A stretch of 11,786 bases of DNA from positions 1 to 11,786 of the forward strand of contig JBLHRR010000168.1 in assembly GCA_047626155.1 (NCBI GenBank). Reading direction: 5' to 3'. The DNA is from CALGLS01 sp047626155. Lineage in GTDB: Bacteria; Bacteroidota; Bacteroidia; Chitinophagales; Saprospiraceae. A program made the translations under genes and the position numbers. This document shows positions 1 through 6,369 of the stretch, piece after piece (position 1 is the stretch's first letter; every line of letters starts with the position of its first letter). Under the pieces are notes generated by a model that had not been told where the DNA came from, ran no database searches, and saw only the letters and a list, made by a program, of their open reading frames with translations.

Positions 1-11
1 TTTTTTTTTAT

Positions 12-56
12 AGCCCTGAAAGGGCGATGTATAATAAGATAGGATTTCAATCCTAT
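12..56 (+). repeat. Double-hairpin repeat, copy 1, in the pfaD leader
   Basis: Hairpin 1 pairs GCCCT (13-17) with AGGGC (21-25) around a GAA loop. After a short AT linker, hairpin 2 pairs ATAGGAT (39-45) with ATCCTAT (50-56) around TTCA. Copy 2 lies on the minus strand at 7364-7409 with the same first 20 bases. The element ends 15 bases before the pfaD start codon and reads in the same direction, so it should be transcribed in the 5' leader if the promoter lies upstream. Palindromes of this general kind (a CCCTGAAAGGG core followed by a second stem) are, to my knowledge, scattered through Bacteroidota intergenic DNA. They may be REP-like sequences mobilised by REP-associated transposases, which is inference. 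Confidence 0.75.
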
Positions 57-71
57 TATTAAACAAACACA

Positions 72-1712
72 ATGAATATAACATATAACGGAACGCCACA
101 GCAACTTTTTTGGAAAGGTTCTCCGAGAGACATCGTTTTTGAACCAGCACAAATTCAAGAAAAACTTCGGAACACGGAATTGCCTTGTTATGTAATGAAG
201 GATTTTGGAGGACGAATTGGGGTGGCCAATGGTGGCGAACTCGTTTCTTCAGGACGTGGCTTGCAGGTTTTGGCCATGATGCCTCCTATGACGGCAGCAC
301 AATTGGGTGATCCGACTTTTCAGGAAGATTATAAACTGAAGTATGCTTATAAGACTGGAGCGATGGCCAATGGGATTGCATCTGCGGAGTTAGTGATTGC
401 GATTGGACAAGCGAATTTACTGGGTTCTTTTGGAGCTGCAGGTTTGGTGCCTAAGCGGGTGAAGGAGGCGATTGAGCAAATTCAGAACGCTTTGCCGACG
501 CAGACTTATGCTTTCAATTTGATTCATAGTCCGGTGGAAGAAGCGTTGGAATCTGGAGCGGTGAAGTTGTTTTTAGAGAAAGGCGTTCATGTGGTAGAAG
601 CCTCTGCTTTTTTAGCTTTGACTGAACACATTGTACATTATCGTGTGGCTGGTTTGGCACAAGCTGCGGATGGATCGGTGATTAGAAATAATAAAGTAAT
701 TGCTAAAATTTCCCGTAAGGAGGTGGCTACTCATTTCATGCAACCTGCTCCGGAGAAGTTTATAACAAAACTTTTACAGGAAGGAAAGATTACGCCTTTG
801 CAAGCAGAATTGTCTAAGCGAGTACCGATGGCAGATGACATTACGGTAGAGGCAGATTCTGGAGGGCATACGGACAATCGACCTTTGGTGGCTTTGCTGC
901 CGATCATCATTCAGCTGCGGAACGAACTGCAAGAGAAATTTCAGTTTGAACATACCATTAGAGTTGGAGCTGCGGGTGGTATTTCTACGCCGGCTTCTGC
1001 ACTCGGCGCTTTCATGATGGGAGCTGCTTATGTGGTGACCGGTTCGGTAAATCAAGCTTGTGTTGAAGCAGGAACTTCAGAGCACGTGCGTAAATTGTTA
1101 CAAACCGTAAGTTCTACGGATGTGATGGCTGCTCCGGCCTCTGACATGTTTGAGATGGGTGTGGAATTGCAGGTTTTAAAAAGAGGAACTTTATTTGGCC
1201 CACGAGCTAAAAAATTATATGAATTGTACAAGCGGTATAATTCTATTGATGACATTCCAACTCCGGAACGGGAGAAATTGGAGAAGCAGATTTTCAGAAA
1301 GCCATTAGAGGAAGTTTGGCAGGGCTGTATTGACTTTTTCCAAGAACGTGATCCGGAGCAAATTGAAAGAGCGAAGGGGAATCCACATCGGAAGATGGCG
1401 CTTATTTTCAGATGGTATCTTGGTTTGTCTTCCAATTGGGCGAATGCTGGTGTTCCTGACCGGGCGTCCGATTATCAAATTTGGTGCGGTCCTTCTATGG
1501 GGGCTTTCAATGACTGGGTGAAAGGAACTTATCTGGAAGATTATAACAACCGGAAGGTGGTGAATGTGGCGGAGGAGATCATGTTGGGAGCTGCGGTGTT
1601 GTATCGAATTGAGGGGTTGAAGCTTCAGGGAGTGAGGATTTCTACTGGGGCCGGGAATGAATTGTTATTGGGAAACACCGGTTTAGCTCAACGAGACTTA
1701 GTTGCTCATTAG
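72..1712 (+). CDS. pfaD: PfaD-type trans-acting enoyl reductase (FMN TIM barrel)
   Basis: This 546-residue protein matches the PfaD family in length and motifs. PfaD is a stand-alone FMN-dependent enoyl reductase, of the nitronate monooxygenase-like TIM-barrel type, that reduces double bonds on acyl carrier domains of polyunsaturated fatty acid and trans-AT polyketide synthases in the cytoplasm. Visible marks are the N-terminal GGRIGVANGG region (46-55), the conserved EADSGGHTDNRP segment (260-271), the GAAGGI flavin-phosphate loop (299-304) followed by TPASALGAFMMGA, and the C-terminal region with NPHRKMALIFRWYLGLSS (437-454) and WCGPSMGAFNDW (471-482). The ATG at 72 directly precedes the conserved N-terminus; no Shine-Dalgarno sequence is seen. 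No pfaA/B/C or polyketide synthase gene follows, so the partner synthase must be upstream of the window or elsewhere. Family assignment is strong; the final product (long-chain polyunsaturate or polyketide) cannot be told from this gene. Confidence 0.93.
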   Translation: MNITYNGTPQQLFWKGSPRDIVFEPAQIQEKLRNTELPCYVMKDFGGRIGVANGGELVSSGRGLQVLAMMPPMTAAQLGDPTFQEDYKLKYAYKTGAMANGIASAELVIAIGQANLLGSFGAAGLVPKRVKEAIEQIQNALPTQTYAFNLIHSPVEEALESGAVKLFLEKGVHVVEASAFLALTEHIVHYRVAGLAQAADGSVIRNNKVIAKISRKEVATHFMQPAPEKFITKLLQEGKITPLQAELSKRVPMADDITVEADSGGHTDNRPLVALLPIIIQLRNELQEKFQFEHTIRVGAAGGISTPASALGAFMMGAAYVVTGSVNQACVEAGTSEHVRKLLQTVSSTDVMAAPASDMFEMGVELQVLKRGTLFGPRAKKLYELYKRYNSIDDIPTPEREKLEKQIFRKPLEEVWQGCIDFFQERDPEQIERAKGNPHRKMALIFRWYLGLSSNWANAGVPDRASDYQIWCGPSMGAFNDWVKGTYLEDYNNRKVVNVAEEIMLGAAVLYRIEGLKLQGVRISTGAGNELLLGNTGLAQRDLVAH

Positions 1713-1826
1713 TAAATAACTAAAATATTTAACTTTGTTACTTCTTCAGTTCTTCAGAGTGATACTTAATGTTTCATTCTAAAGAATTGAAGAATTTGCA
1801 TATCCTATTTATTGTTCAATTTCCAA

Positions 1827-2356
1827 TTATTTAAAATAGAACCCCATACCTAATTGAAAAGACACCTGATTTCCTGAAATCTTAAATTTCCGAATCTAGC
1901 TCACTTTAGGGCTAATGAAAATAAACTCTTTTCTAAAAAAATGAATATCTAAAACAACAGTTGGAGCAAACAAGAACACTCCTTTAGTAAACTTCAATTC
2001 TCCAACTCCGAGCCCCGCATACAAATCTGTTGTTATAAAATTCGAGCTCATCGCTGCTACTTCCCAATAAGCTTTCGCTTGTAATAAATTATAAAAAAGA
2101 CTTTCTCCTTCTAAATGAAACGCATACCCATTTATATGCATTTGATAGTTCAGTCCGAATCCATGAACGATATCAGTGCGGCGATCTTCGTATGCTATGA
2201 CGTACTTGAATGCCACATTAATGAAACCACCTGGCCTTGTTCAAATTCCCTATCATCAGTTATGATTGTTCCCATGTCATATGATAGACCAGTGCTTGCA
2301 ACAATACCGGTACGACAGGAAAAGGTCAACATGGAAATCAGGAATAATAAAAGCAT
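1827..2356 (-). pseudogene. Broken outer-membrane beta-barrel protein gene
   Basis: Three minus-strand pieces join into one barrel-like protein of about 175 residues. The first, from ATG at 2356, begins MLLLFLISMLTFSC, a good export signal, and runs through GLSYDMGTIITDDREFEQG before leaving frame; read alone it stops at 2195. The second picks up in another frame near 2230-2243 with PGGFINVAFKYVIAYEDRR and continues with alternating hydrophobic strands to an in-frame TAG at 1896-1898. The third follows in the same frame and ends GNQVSFQLGMGFYFK with TAA at 1827-1829; an aromatic-rich last strand is typical of outer-membrane barrels. One frameshift and one nonsense codon are therefore needed. 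An ATG at 2387 would give a longer lysine-containing signal peptide (KIYSLRLIQ before M1) but is out of frame by one base in an A5 run. The specific family is not recognised. An assembly error could explain the frameshift but less easily the TAG. Confidence 0.62.
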
Positions 2357-2550
2357 TTGAATTAGCCGCAAACTATAGATTTTTCATTGTTACTTAATGA
2401 TCTTAGTCGCTATTAAGGTATGTTTATAATTTAACATTTATATAACCTGAAATGGTCGATATAAGACAAGGGCGAGTTCCCAAAATACCAAGGCATCATC
2501 TTTGTCGTTTTAAAAGAGAATTATTAATTAGAACACATAAAATCACAATA

Positions 2551-3294
2551 ATGAAAAAATTATTTGTACTTGCTTTTTGCCTCGCCATTGTATCCGTTTT
2601 ACCCGCGCAGAGTTGGAAAGGCGCATTGAATAAAGCAAAGGATACCGTGAAGGATGCTACTGGTGGTCAAGGAGTTACGCTCTCTCAGGAGGAGATTGGG
2701 AATGGATTGAAAGAAGCTTTAGACAAGGGCGTTGATAAGGCGGTGAAAAGTTTATCGGCTGAAGATGGCTACTTAAAGAGTCCTTACAAAATCCTTTTAC
2801 CGAAGGAAGCGCAGACCGTAGTTAACAAGGTTAAAAGAGTGCCTGGGTTTCAGGATGCTGATAAAAAATTGACGGCGAAGTTGAACAAGGCTGCGGAGAT
2901 AGCGGCTAAGGAGGCCACTCCGATTTTCATTGGGGCCATCAAGCAGATGTCGTTTAAAGACGCTATGAATATTTTGATGGGCGAGAAAAATTCTGCTACT
3001 ACTTACTTGGATAAATCTACGCGGAAGACTTTATTTGGAAAATTCATGCCCGTGATTCAGAAGTCTTTGGATGAGGTGAATGCGCGGGAGTATTGGAATT
3101 CTATCGTTTCTGCTTATAATAAAATTCCATTGACGAAGAAGGTGAATCCGAACTTGGATGAGCATGTAAATAATAAGGCACTGGATGGAATGTTTGGTTT
3201 GATTGCGGTAAAGGAATTGGATATTCGGGATAATCAATCTAGTCGTTCTAGTGATTTGTTGAAGAAGGTTTTTGGGAAGCAGGATAAGAAGTAG
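2551..3294 (+). CDS. DUF4197 family exported protein
   Basis: This 247-residue protein has a signal peptide (MKKLFVLAFCLAIVSVLPAQ, cleavage near residues 19-20) and then a DUF4197 domain over nearly its whole length. Family marks are LSQEEIGNGLKEALDKGVDKAV (about 44-65), the ILLPKEAQ motif (81-88), LNKAAEIAAKEATPIF (111-126), TTYLDKSTR (150-158), the YWNSIVSAYNKIP stretch (181-193) and the ending ALDGMFGLIAV...SSDLLKKVFG. DUF4197 proteins are mostly helical, periplasmic or surface-exposed, and of unknown function; some carry lipoprotein signals, but here there is no lipobox cysteine. The frame stays open back to an ATG at 2452, but the signal peptide places the start at 2551. The gene stands alone on the plus strand between a minus-strand pseudogene and a repeat-rich gap. 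No strong terminator follows; GCTGAT/ATCGGC shortly after the stop could form only a weak 6-bp stem. Confidence 0.9.
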   Translation: MKKLFVLAFCLAIVSVLPAQSWKGALNKAKDTVKDATGGQGVTLSQEEIGNGLKEALDKGVDKAVKSLSAEDGYLKSPYKILLPKEAQTVVNKVKRVPGFQDADKKLTAKLNKAAEIAAKEATPIFIGAIKQMSFKDAMNILMGEKNSATTYLDKSTRKTLFGKFMPVIQKSLDEVNAREYWNSIVSAYNKIPLTKKVNPNLDEHVNNKALDGMFGLIAVKELDIRDNQSSRSSDLLKKVFGKQDKK

Positions 3295-3360
3295 GCTGAT
3301 ATTGTAAGTATATTGTTTTTATGAATCGGCTTATTTGTAATAATAGTCTATTTTTAGAAA

Positions 3361-3540
3361 CCGGGTAGGTAGTCGAGAAATTTGTCTTTTTGTAAAGGAG
3401 GTAGATTTCTCGACTCGTACCTCGCTCAAAAATTAAGAAAAACAAGAGCTTCAGGTCCCTCGACTCCCTCTACTCGCAGCGCTCGCTCGGGATAACAGGT
3501 CCTCAGTTCGAACCTTTGTCGTTCACTCAAAATGACAGTT
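3361..3540. repeat. Degenerate inverted-repeat (MITE-like) intergenic region
   Basis: The gene-free stretch 3295-3722 contains an inverted repeat with 11-base arms, AGTCGAGAAAT at 3371-3381 and ATTTCTCGACT at 3405-3415; both arms also share a GGTA farther out. It is followed by degenerate copies of the same kind of phrase: CCTCGACTCC near 3458, GCTCGCTCGGGATAACAGG near 3480-3500, and CACTCAAAATGACAG near 3524-3538. These resemble the short palindromic phrases (CTCGACT...GCTCG.AATGACA) common between genes in Bacteroidota and other bacteria, here eroded. No transposase, long reading frame or T-tract terminator is seen. The family is recalled from general knowledge, not searched. Confidence 0.5.
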
Positions 3541-3601
3541 TCTTGACTTCCTAAGAACGCTTGGAATAAAAAGACAAAGCTTTCTAATTAAATCAGTGAT
3601 C

Positions 3602-3626
3602 ATCCCAAAACAAAAACCTTTGGGAT
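3602..3626. other. Short perfect inverted repeat
   Basis: ATCCCAAA (3602-3609) and TTTGGGAT (3619-3626) pair perfectly around a 9-base A/C-rich loop. The site lies about 100 bases beyond the rhomboid stop codon in that gene's direction, but no T-tract follows on either strand, so it is not a convincing intrinsic terminator. It may be part of the repeat-rich gap. The rest of 3627-3722 shows nothing I can name. Confidence 0.35.
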
Positions 3627-3722
3627 ATAAAATGATTCCGTTTTCCAACAAATCTTATTGGGTCTACTTAGCGGATGGATCTCTGCTTTAGGAGTTGGGG
3701 GTTGCGCCAGCGCTTACAAAAC

Positions 3723-4547
3723 CTACTTCCCAAAGCCATCCAAGATATCCCTTTCTTTCTTCGTCAAACTCCCCATTCCCTTCTTCCTGATTTTGTCAAG
3801 CAAAAAATCCAGCGTAATTTCTGATTCTTCATTTTTCTGAAACGGCTTTTTAATATCTTCCGCTCTAAGGCCCCAGTAATTGTCAATCAACATCACTTCC
3901 GGTCGCTTAATAATGAGCACCAAAAACAATATGGTCGGGACTGTCACTAAGAGGATAATCCACCAATTTGGGATAATGATTGAGGGCTTTAACAATAAGG
4001 TTACAAAAACGCCAACCAGTGCGCCACCAAGATGCGCTTCATGTCCTATATTCCCTATCTTCGCCTTTATTCCTATTATGGAAATAACGACGAATAAAAT
4101 AGCGAATAGCCAACTCGGAAAGGCTATGGGAATTAAGATCAATGATATTTTTCCGGCAGGATATAAAACAATGGAGGACAACACAATACCGCTGATGGCT
4201 CCTGAAGCGCCTAGGGCAGAATAATCGCCATGGTTTTTATGCACCCAAAGCGCAAACAAATTGCCTCCAACTAAAGATGCAGCATAGATTACAATAAATT
4301 TGAACCAGCCCATTTCCATTTCCAGCGAAAGCGAAAATCCGATGAGGGCGATCATATTGAAACCAAAGTGTAGCCAACCGGAGTGTAGAAAACCAGAGGA
4401 CCAAAGTCGGTAGTATTGTTTTTTTATGAGGATGTCGTCTACTCGAAATATGTATTTTTCCAGATAGCTGTAGTCCATCAATCCCTTGTAGGTAGTGAGT
4501 CCGATTATAAAAAGAAGAAGTGTGCCTAGTGTGCTTTGGTGGTCCAT
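3723..4547 (-). CDS. Rhomboid family intramembrane serine protease
   Basis: This 274-residue protein should cleave transmembrane helices of client proteins inside the inner membrane. The catalytic dyad is visible: serine in GASG (S115) and histidine in GHEAHLGG (H172, on the GG-containing helix). The oxyanion-side residues H60 and N64 lie in WLHFGFNM, and RLWSSGFLHSGW (47-58) is the usual rhomboid loop-1 region. Membrane segments can be seen at about 7-20, 60-78, 82-102, 110-130, 135-160, 170-187 and 194-213, so a six-helix core plus one extra. A soluble tail follows, ending in LDFLLDKIRKKGMGSLTKKERDILD (about 246-270), which resembles the small C-terminal domain of many Bacteroidota rhomboids. 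The ATG at 4547 gives a short N-terminus before helix 1. It runs in the same direction as the channel pseudogene, 147 bases away, so co-transcription is uncertain. The substrate is unknown. Confidence 0.93.
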   Translation of the reverse strand: MDHQSTLGTLLLFIIGLTTYKGLMDYSYLEKYIFRVDDILIKKQYYRLWSSGFLHSGWLHFGFNMIALIGFSLSLEMEMGWFKFIVIYAASLVGGNLFALWVHKNHGDYSALGASGAISGIVLSSIVLYPAGKISLILIPIAFPSWLFAILFVVISIIGIKAKIGNIGHEAHLGGALVGVFVTLLLKPSIIIPNWWIILLVTVPTILFLVLIIKRPEVMLIDNYWGLRAEDIKKPFQKNEESEITLDFLLDKIRKKGMGSLTKKERDILDGFGK

Positions 4548-4694
4548 ATGAATGTTGATTGCTGCCTGTTTGTTATTTCGGTATGAAATTACAAATATTT
4601 CAACAGTGCCGGTATATTACTATTGTTATAACCTCCGAATAACACTTTTGGTTCATAGTCCGGTTATCGGTGTTTCGGTATCCAGCTTGCGCTC

Positions 4695-4974
4695 CTATTG
4701 CTCCTTCTTAGCGTTAGCATAATGATCATAAACGGTATTAATAAAACTTAAGATCATACCCAATCCCATTATGATGTAACAAATAGTGAACAACTTCCCT
4801 CCACCTGTCTGTGGAGAAAAAATCACCACAACCAATTGTTCTTAAAGTAATCACCGAGAAGTACAAACTTTCGACCCAGGTCCAGCCCTCTATAAAATGA
4901 TAAACCACTGTTCCTAATCCCAGAATAAAGGAAGTGGTGGTGATGAGCAAATCTCTGTATTGCTCATCTCTCAA
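4695..4974 (-). pseudogene. Frameshifted two-helix potassium channel (Ion_trans_2 type)
   Basis: The first frame reads RDEQYRDLL, a membrane helix, HFIEGWTWVESLYFSVITL and a filter TIGCGD, then goes off into an unrelated tail and stops at 4738. Removing one T from the minus-strand T6 run at 4817-4822 changes DFFSTDRW into DFSPQTGGGKLFTICYIIMG and restores a second helix ending NTVYDHYANAKKEQ with TAG at 4695-4697. The repaired 92-residue product has the helix-pore-helix plan of small voltage-independent K+ channels, whose subunits tetramerise in the inner membrane. Three oddities point to decay: the frameshift; the filter, normally TxGYGD, has Cys for Tyr, and the nearby Thr is Arg (TLRTIG); and there is no in-frame ATG, only TTG at 4974. 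Its start lies 35 bases after the lipoprotein gene, so the two may be co-transcribed. A homopolymer sequencing error could explain the frameshift but not the other changes. Confidence 0.82.
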
Positions 4975-5009
4975 AAATGAAATTATTTATTTTAGGAATA
5001 GCATAGGTC

Positions 5010-5747
5010 TTAATAAGAAATACGTTCAATAATAAATTCAAATTGATTATTAGCAGCACCTGTGCCCGCTAGAGTTTCATTGATTTCAGTGATTACTAAG
5101 TTGATGGCCTGGTTACGCATTTTATTTGTAACTTTTTTGTTATTAAAAACAGCTGGGATCATTTTGCTCTTACTTATCTTGTCCATCTCTTTCCAGAAAT
5201 TCTGATCTTTTGCCGATTCAGTTACCCAACCATCCTTAGTTATTGTACTGGCTTTTTCATTGCCAAAGGAAAAACGTTTTCCTATTTTCAATTTACTAAT
5301 GGTTACTAATATTTTGTCAGTCCCTCTTTTAGCAAAGACCAATACATCTCCCATGGATACCGTCACAGGAAAAGATACATTCCATTCATATTTTCGCACA
5401 AGTGTTGCTGCACCATCCTTATAGCTTCTATCTTCAGACATCGGTACCAGCTCTGAAAAAAAGCCAAGCGATTTTTGACTTAAACTGATTCGCAAAGAAT
5501 CGGAGATCTCCTGGATAGATGGATTTTCAGTGAAATTTACTTTCGGTTCCTCCCCTTCTGCTAGTTCTATTGAGTCTTGTTCCGCTGTGGATATTGGTTG
5601 TTCTGCCACTACCGGAGCTTTTGTGTTTACCTTATTCTCTTGGGCTGTATTTCCCTCACAGGAATAAAGTAGCAAACCGAGGCAAAGGATTACAAAAGGT
5701 GAAAAGCGTTCTCTTTGAGAAGAAATATAATTTAATAGCGTCGTCAT
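5010..5747 (-). CDS. Putative lipoprotein of unknown function
   Basis: This 245-residue protein starts with a signal segment FSPFVILCLGLLLYSC whose cysteine at position 30 fits a lipobox (L-Y-S-C), so it is probably lipid-anchored after export. Residues 31-75 are acidic, Pro/Thr/Glu-rich and likely unstructured. The rest (about 76-245) is a mixed alpha/beta domain with repeated short strands, such as YEWNVSFPVTVSMGDVLVF and DKILVTISKLKIGKRFSF, ending in EFIIERISY. I do not recognise a family. The ATG at 5747 leaves a 14-residue polar N-terminus before the hydrophobic core, long for a lipoprotein signal, but there is no later Met before the cysteine. It is followed at 35 bases by the channel pseudogene on the same strand. 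A -7-like box lies 48 bases upstream. Confidence 0.75.
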   Translation of the reverse strand: MTTLLNYISSQRERFSPFVILCLGLLLYSCEGNTAQENKVNTKAPVVAEQPISTAEQDSIELAEGEEPKVNFTENPSIQEISDSLRISLSQKSLGFFSELVPMSEDRSYKDGAATLVRKYEWNVSFPVTVSMGDVLVFAKRGTDKILVTISKLKIGKRFSFGNEKASTITKDGWVTESAKDQNFWKEMDKISKSKMIPAVFNNKKVTNKMRNQAINLVITEINETLAGTGAANNQFEFIIERISY

Positions 5748-5794
5748 TTTTTCAGTTTATGTTTTATACAAATGAGCATTTCGTATTGAAAGAC

Positions 5795-5802
5795 CAAATG
5801 TA
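5795..5802 (-). promoter_or_regulatory. Candidate Bacteroidota -7 box for the lipoprotein gene
   Basis: On the minus strand this reads TACATTTG, matching the TAnnTTTG consensus of the Bacteroidota primary sigma factor. It lies 48 bases before the lipoprotein start. No TTTG -33 element sits at the usual 19-21 base spacing, so the call rests on the -7 match and its position only. Confidence 0.4.
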
Positions 5803-5841
5803 GTCTTTTTCAGGCAAATAAATATACCTCCAAAAGTCATT

Positions 5842-6030
5842 TTACTTTGCGATGAATTTGTACAATTTTACTAAACCATACAGATACAACAATATTCCTA
5901 CAATAAAGATAACCAGATATAGAATATTGGAATTCAGAACTATCAGTGTAGGCAAAAGGCAGAATAACTGATAAAGGAGTATAAAAATCGCGCAGATGAC
6001 TACTAGCGATGCTTTTAATTTTTTATTCAT
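5842..6030 (-). CDS. Small two-helix membrane protein, unknown function
   Basis: This 62-residue product begins MNKKLKASL and contains two hydrophobic stretches, at about 9-30 and 36-55, split by a short loop with Asn-Ser-Asn, and ends KLYKFIAK. Positive charges at both ends suggest a helical hairpin with both termini in the cytoplasm. There is no recognised family. The clear Met-Asn-Lys-Lys start, absence of a competing frame and a TAACTTTG box upstream support a real gene; AT-rich DNA can also give hydrophobic reading frames by chance. It lies between the lipoprotein gene and an even smaller membrane-protein gene, all on the minus strand. Confidence 0.55.
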   Translation of the reverse strand: MNKKLKASLVVICAIFILLYQLFCLLPTLIVLNSNILYLVIFIVGILLYLYGLVKLYKFIAK

Positions 6031-6101
6031 TGTTTTAGTATTTTTATGTTTACAGTATTATGTATACTAAGCTTTTAAAATTCCATATACATTCTTTCGT
6101 C

Positions 6102-6109
6102 CAAAGTTA
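6102..6109 (-). promoter_or_regulatory. Candidate Bacteroidota -7 box for the 62-residue membrane protein
   Basis: The minus strand reads TAACTTTG, a full match to TAnnTTTG, 72 bases before the start codon at 6030 and just after the stop of the 44-residue gene. No well-spaced TTTG is seen at -33. Confidence 0.4.
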
Positions 6110-6136
6110 ACATAATTCTAAAACTCTCCCCTCTTC

Positions 6137-6271
6137 CTACAATTCCGGCAAAGTCACCTCAAGATTCACGGTAGAATCGTAACCGATGTTGGAATAGAAA
6201 AGGAAGAAAAGAATGGTAAATAAAGCAACACTTAAAGTTATTTTTAAAGAGATGATTTGCAAAATATTCAT
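6137..6271 (-). CDS. 44-residue single-helix membrane protein (small ORF)
   Basis: The frame from ATG at 6271 to TAG at 6137 encodes 44 residues. It has an amphipathic start (MNILQIISLKI), one strongly hydrophobic segment (about 12-27: TLSVALFTILFFLFYS) and a short polar tail ending NLEVTLPEL. The shape suits a small inner-membrane protein with the acidic tail outside, or a signal anchor. It starts 98 bases after the kinase gene stop on the same strand. No family is recognised. The regular, non-repetitive tail favours a real gene, but conservation in relatives would be needed to settle it. Confidence 0.45.
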   Translation of the reverse strand: MNILQIISLKITLSVALFTILFFLFYSNIGYDSTVNLEVTLPEL

Positions 6272-6369
6272 AATCAATGATTTTTATTTAATGGTGATTA
6301 ATGATGAATACCCTGCAAATATGAGTCGAAAACTAAGGTAAATCGCCCCAAATGACGATTTGAGACGCA

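Noticed and set aside
774..1435. Two minus-strand open frames (93 and 127 codons) inside pfaD
   Set aside because: They lie antisense within a strongly recognisable PfaD coding region, have no family motifs, and their composition mirrors the sense gene.
1730..1737. TAACTTTG on the plus strand after pfaD as a promoter
   Set aside because: It matches the -7 consensus, but no plus-strand gene starts within 800 bases and no -33 element is seen.
2452..2550. Longer N-terminus for the DUF4197 protein starting at 2452
   Set aside because: The extra 33 residues are polar and would bury the signal peptide that begins MKKLFVLAF at 2551.
3248..3445. Minus-strand 65-codon frame over the end of the DUF4197 gene
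   Set aside because: It overlaps a sure gene on one side and repeat phrases on the other (the GTSREI peptide is the palindrome read as protein).
3880..4224. Plus-strand 114-codon frame inside the rhomboid gene
   Set aside because: It is antisense to the rhomboid catalytic core, whose motifs are clear; no motif of its own.
6340..6361. AAATCG/CGATTT stem after the kinase gene as a terminator
   Set aside because: Only six base pairs, mostly A-T, and no T tract follows on the minus strand.
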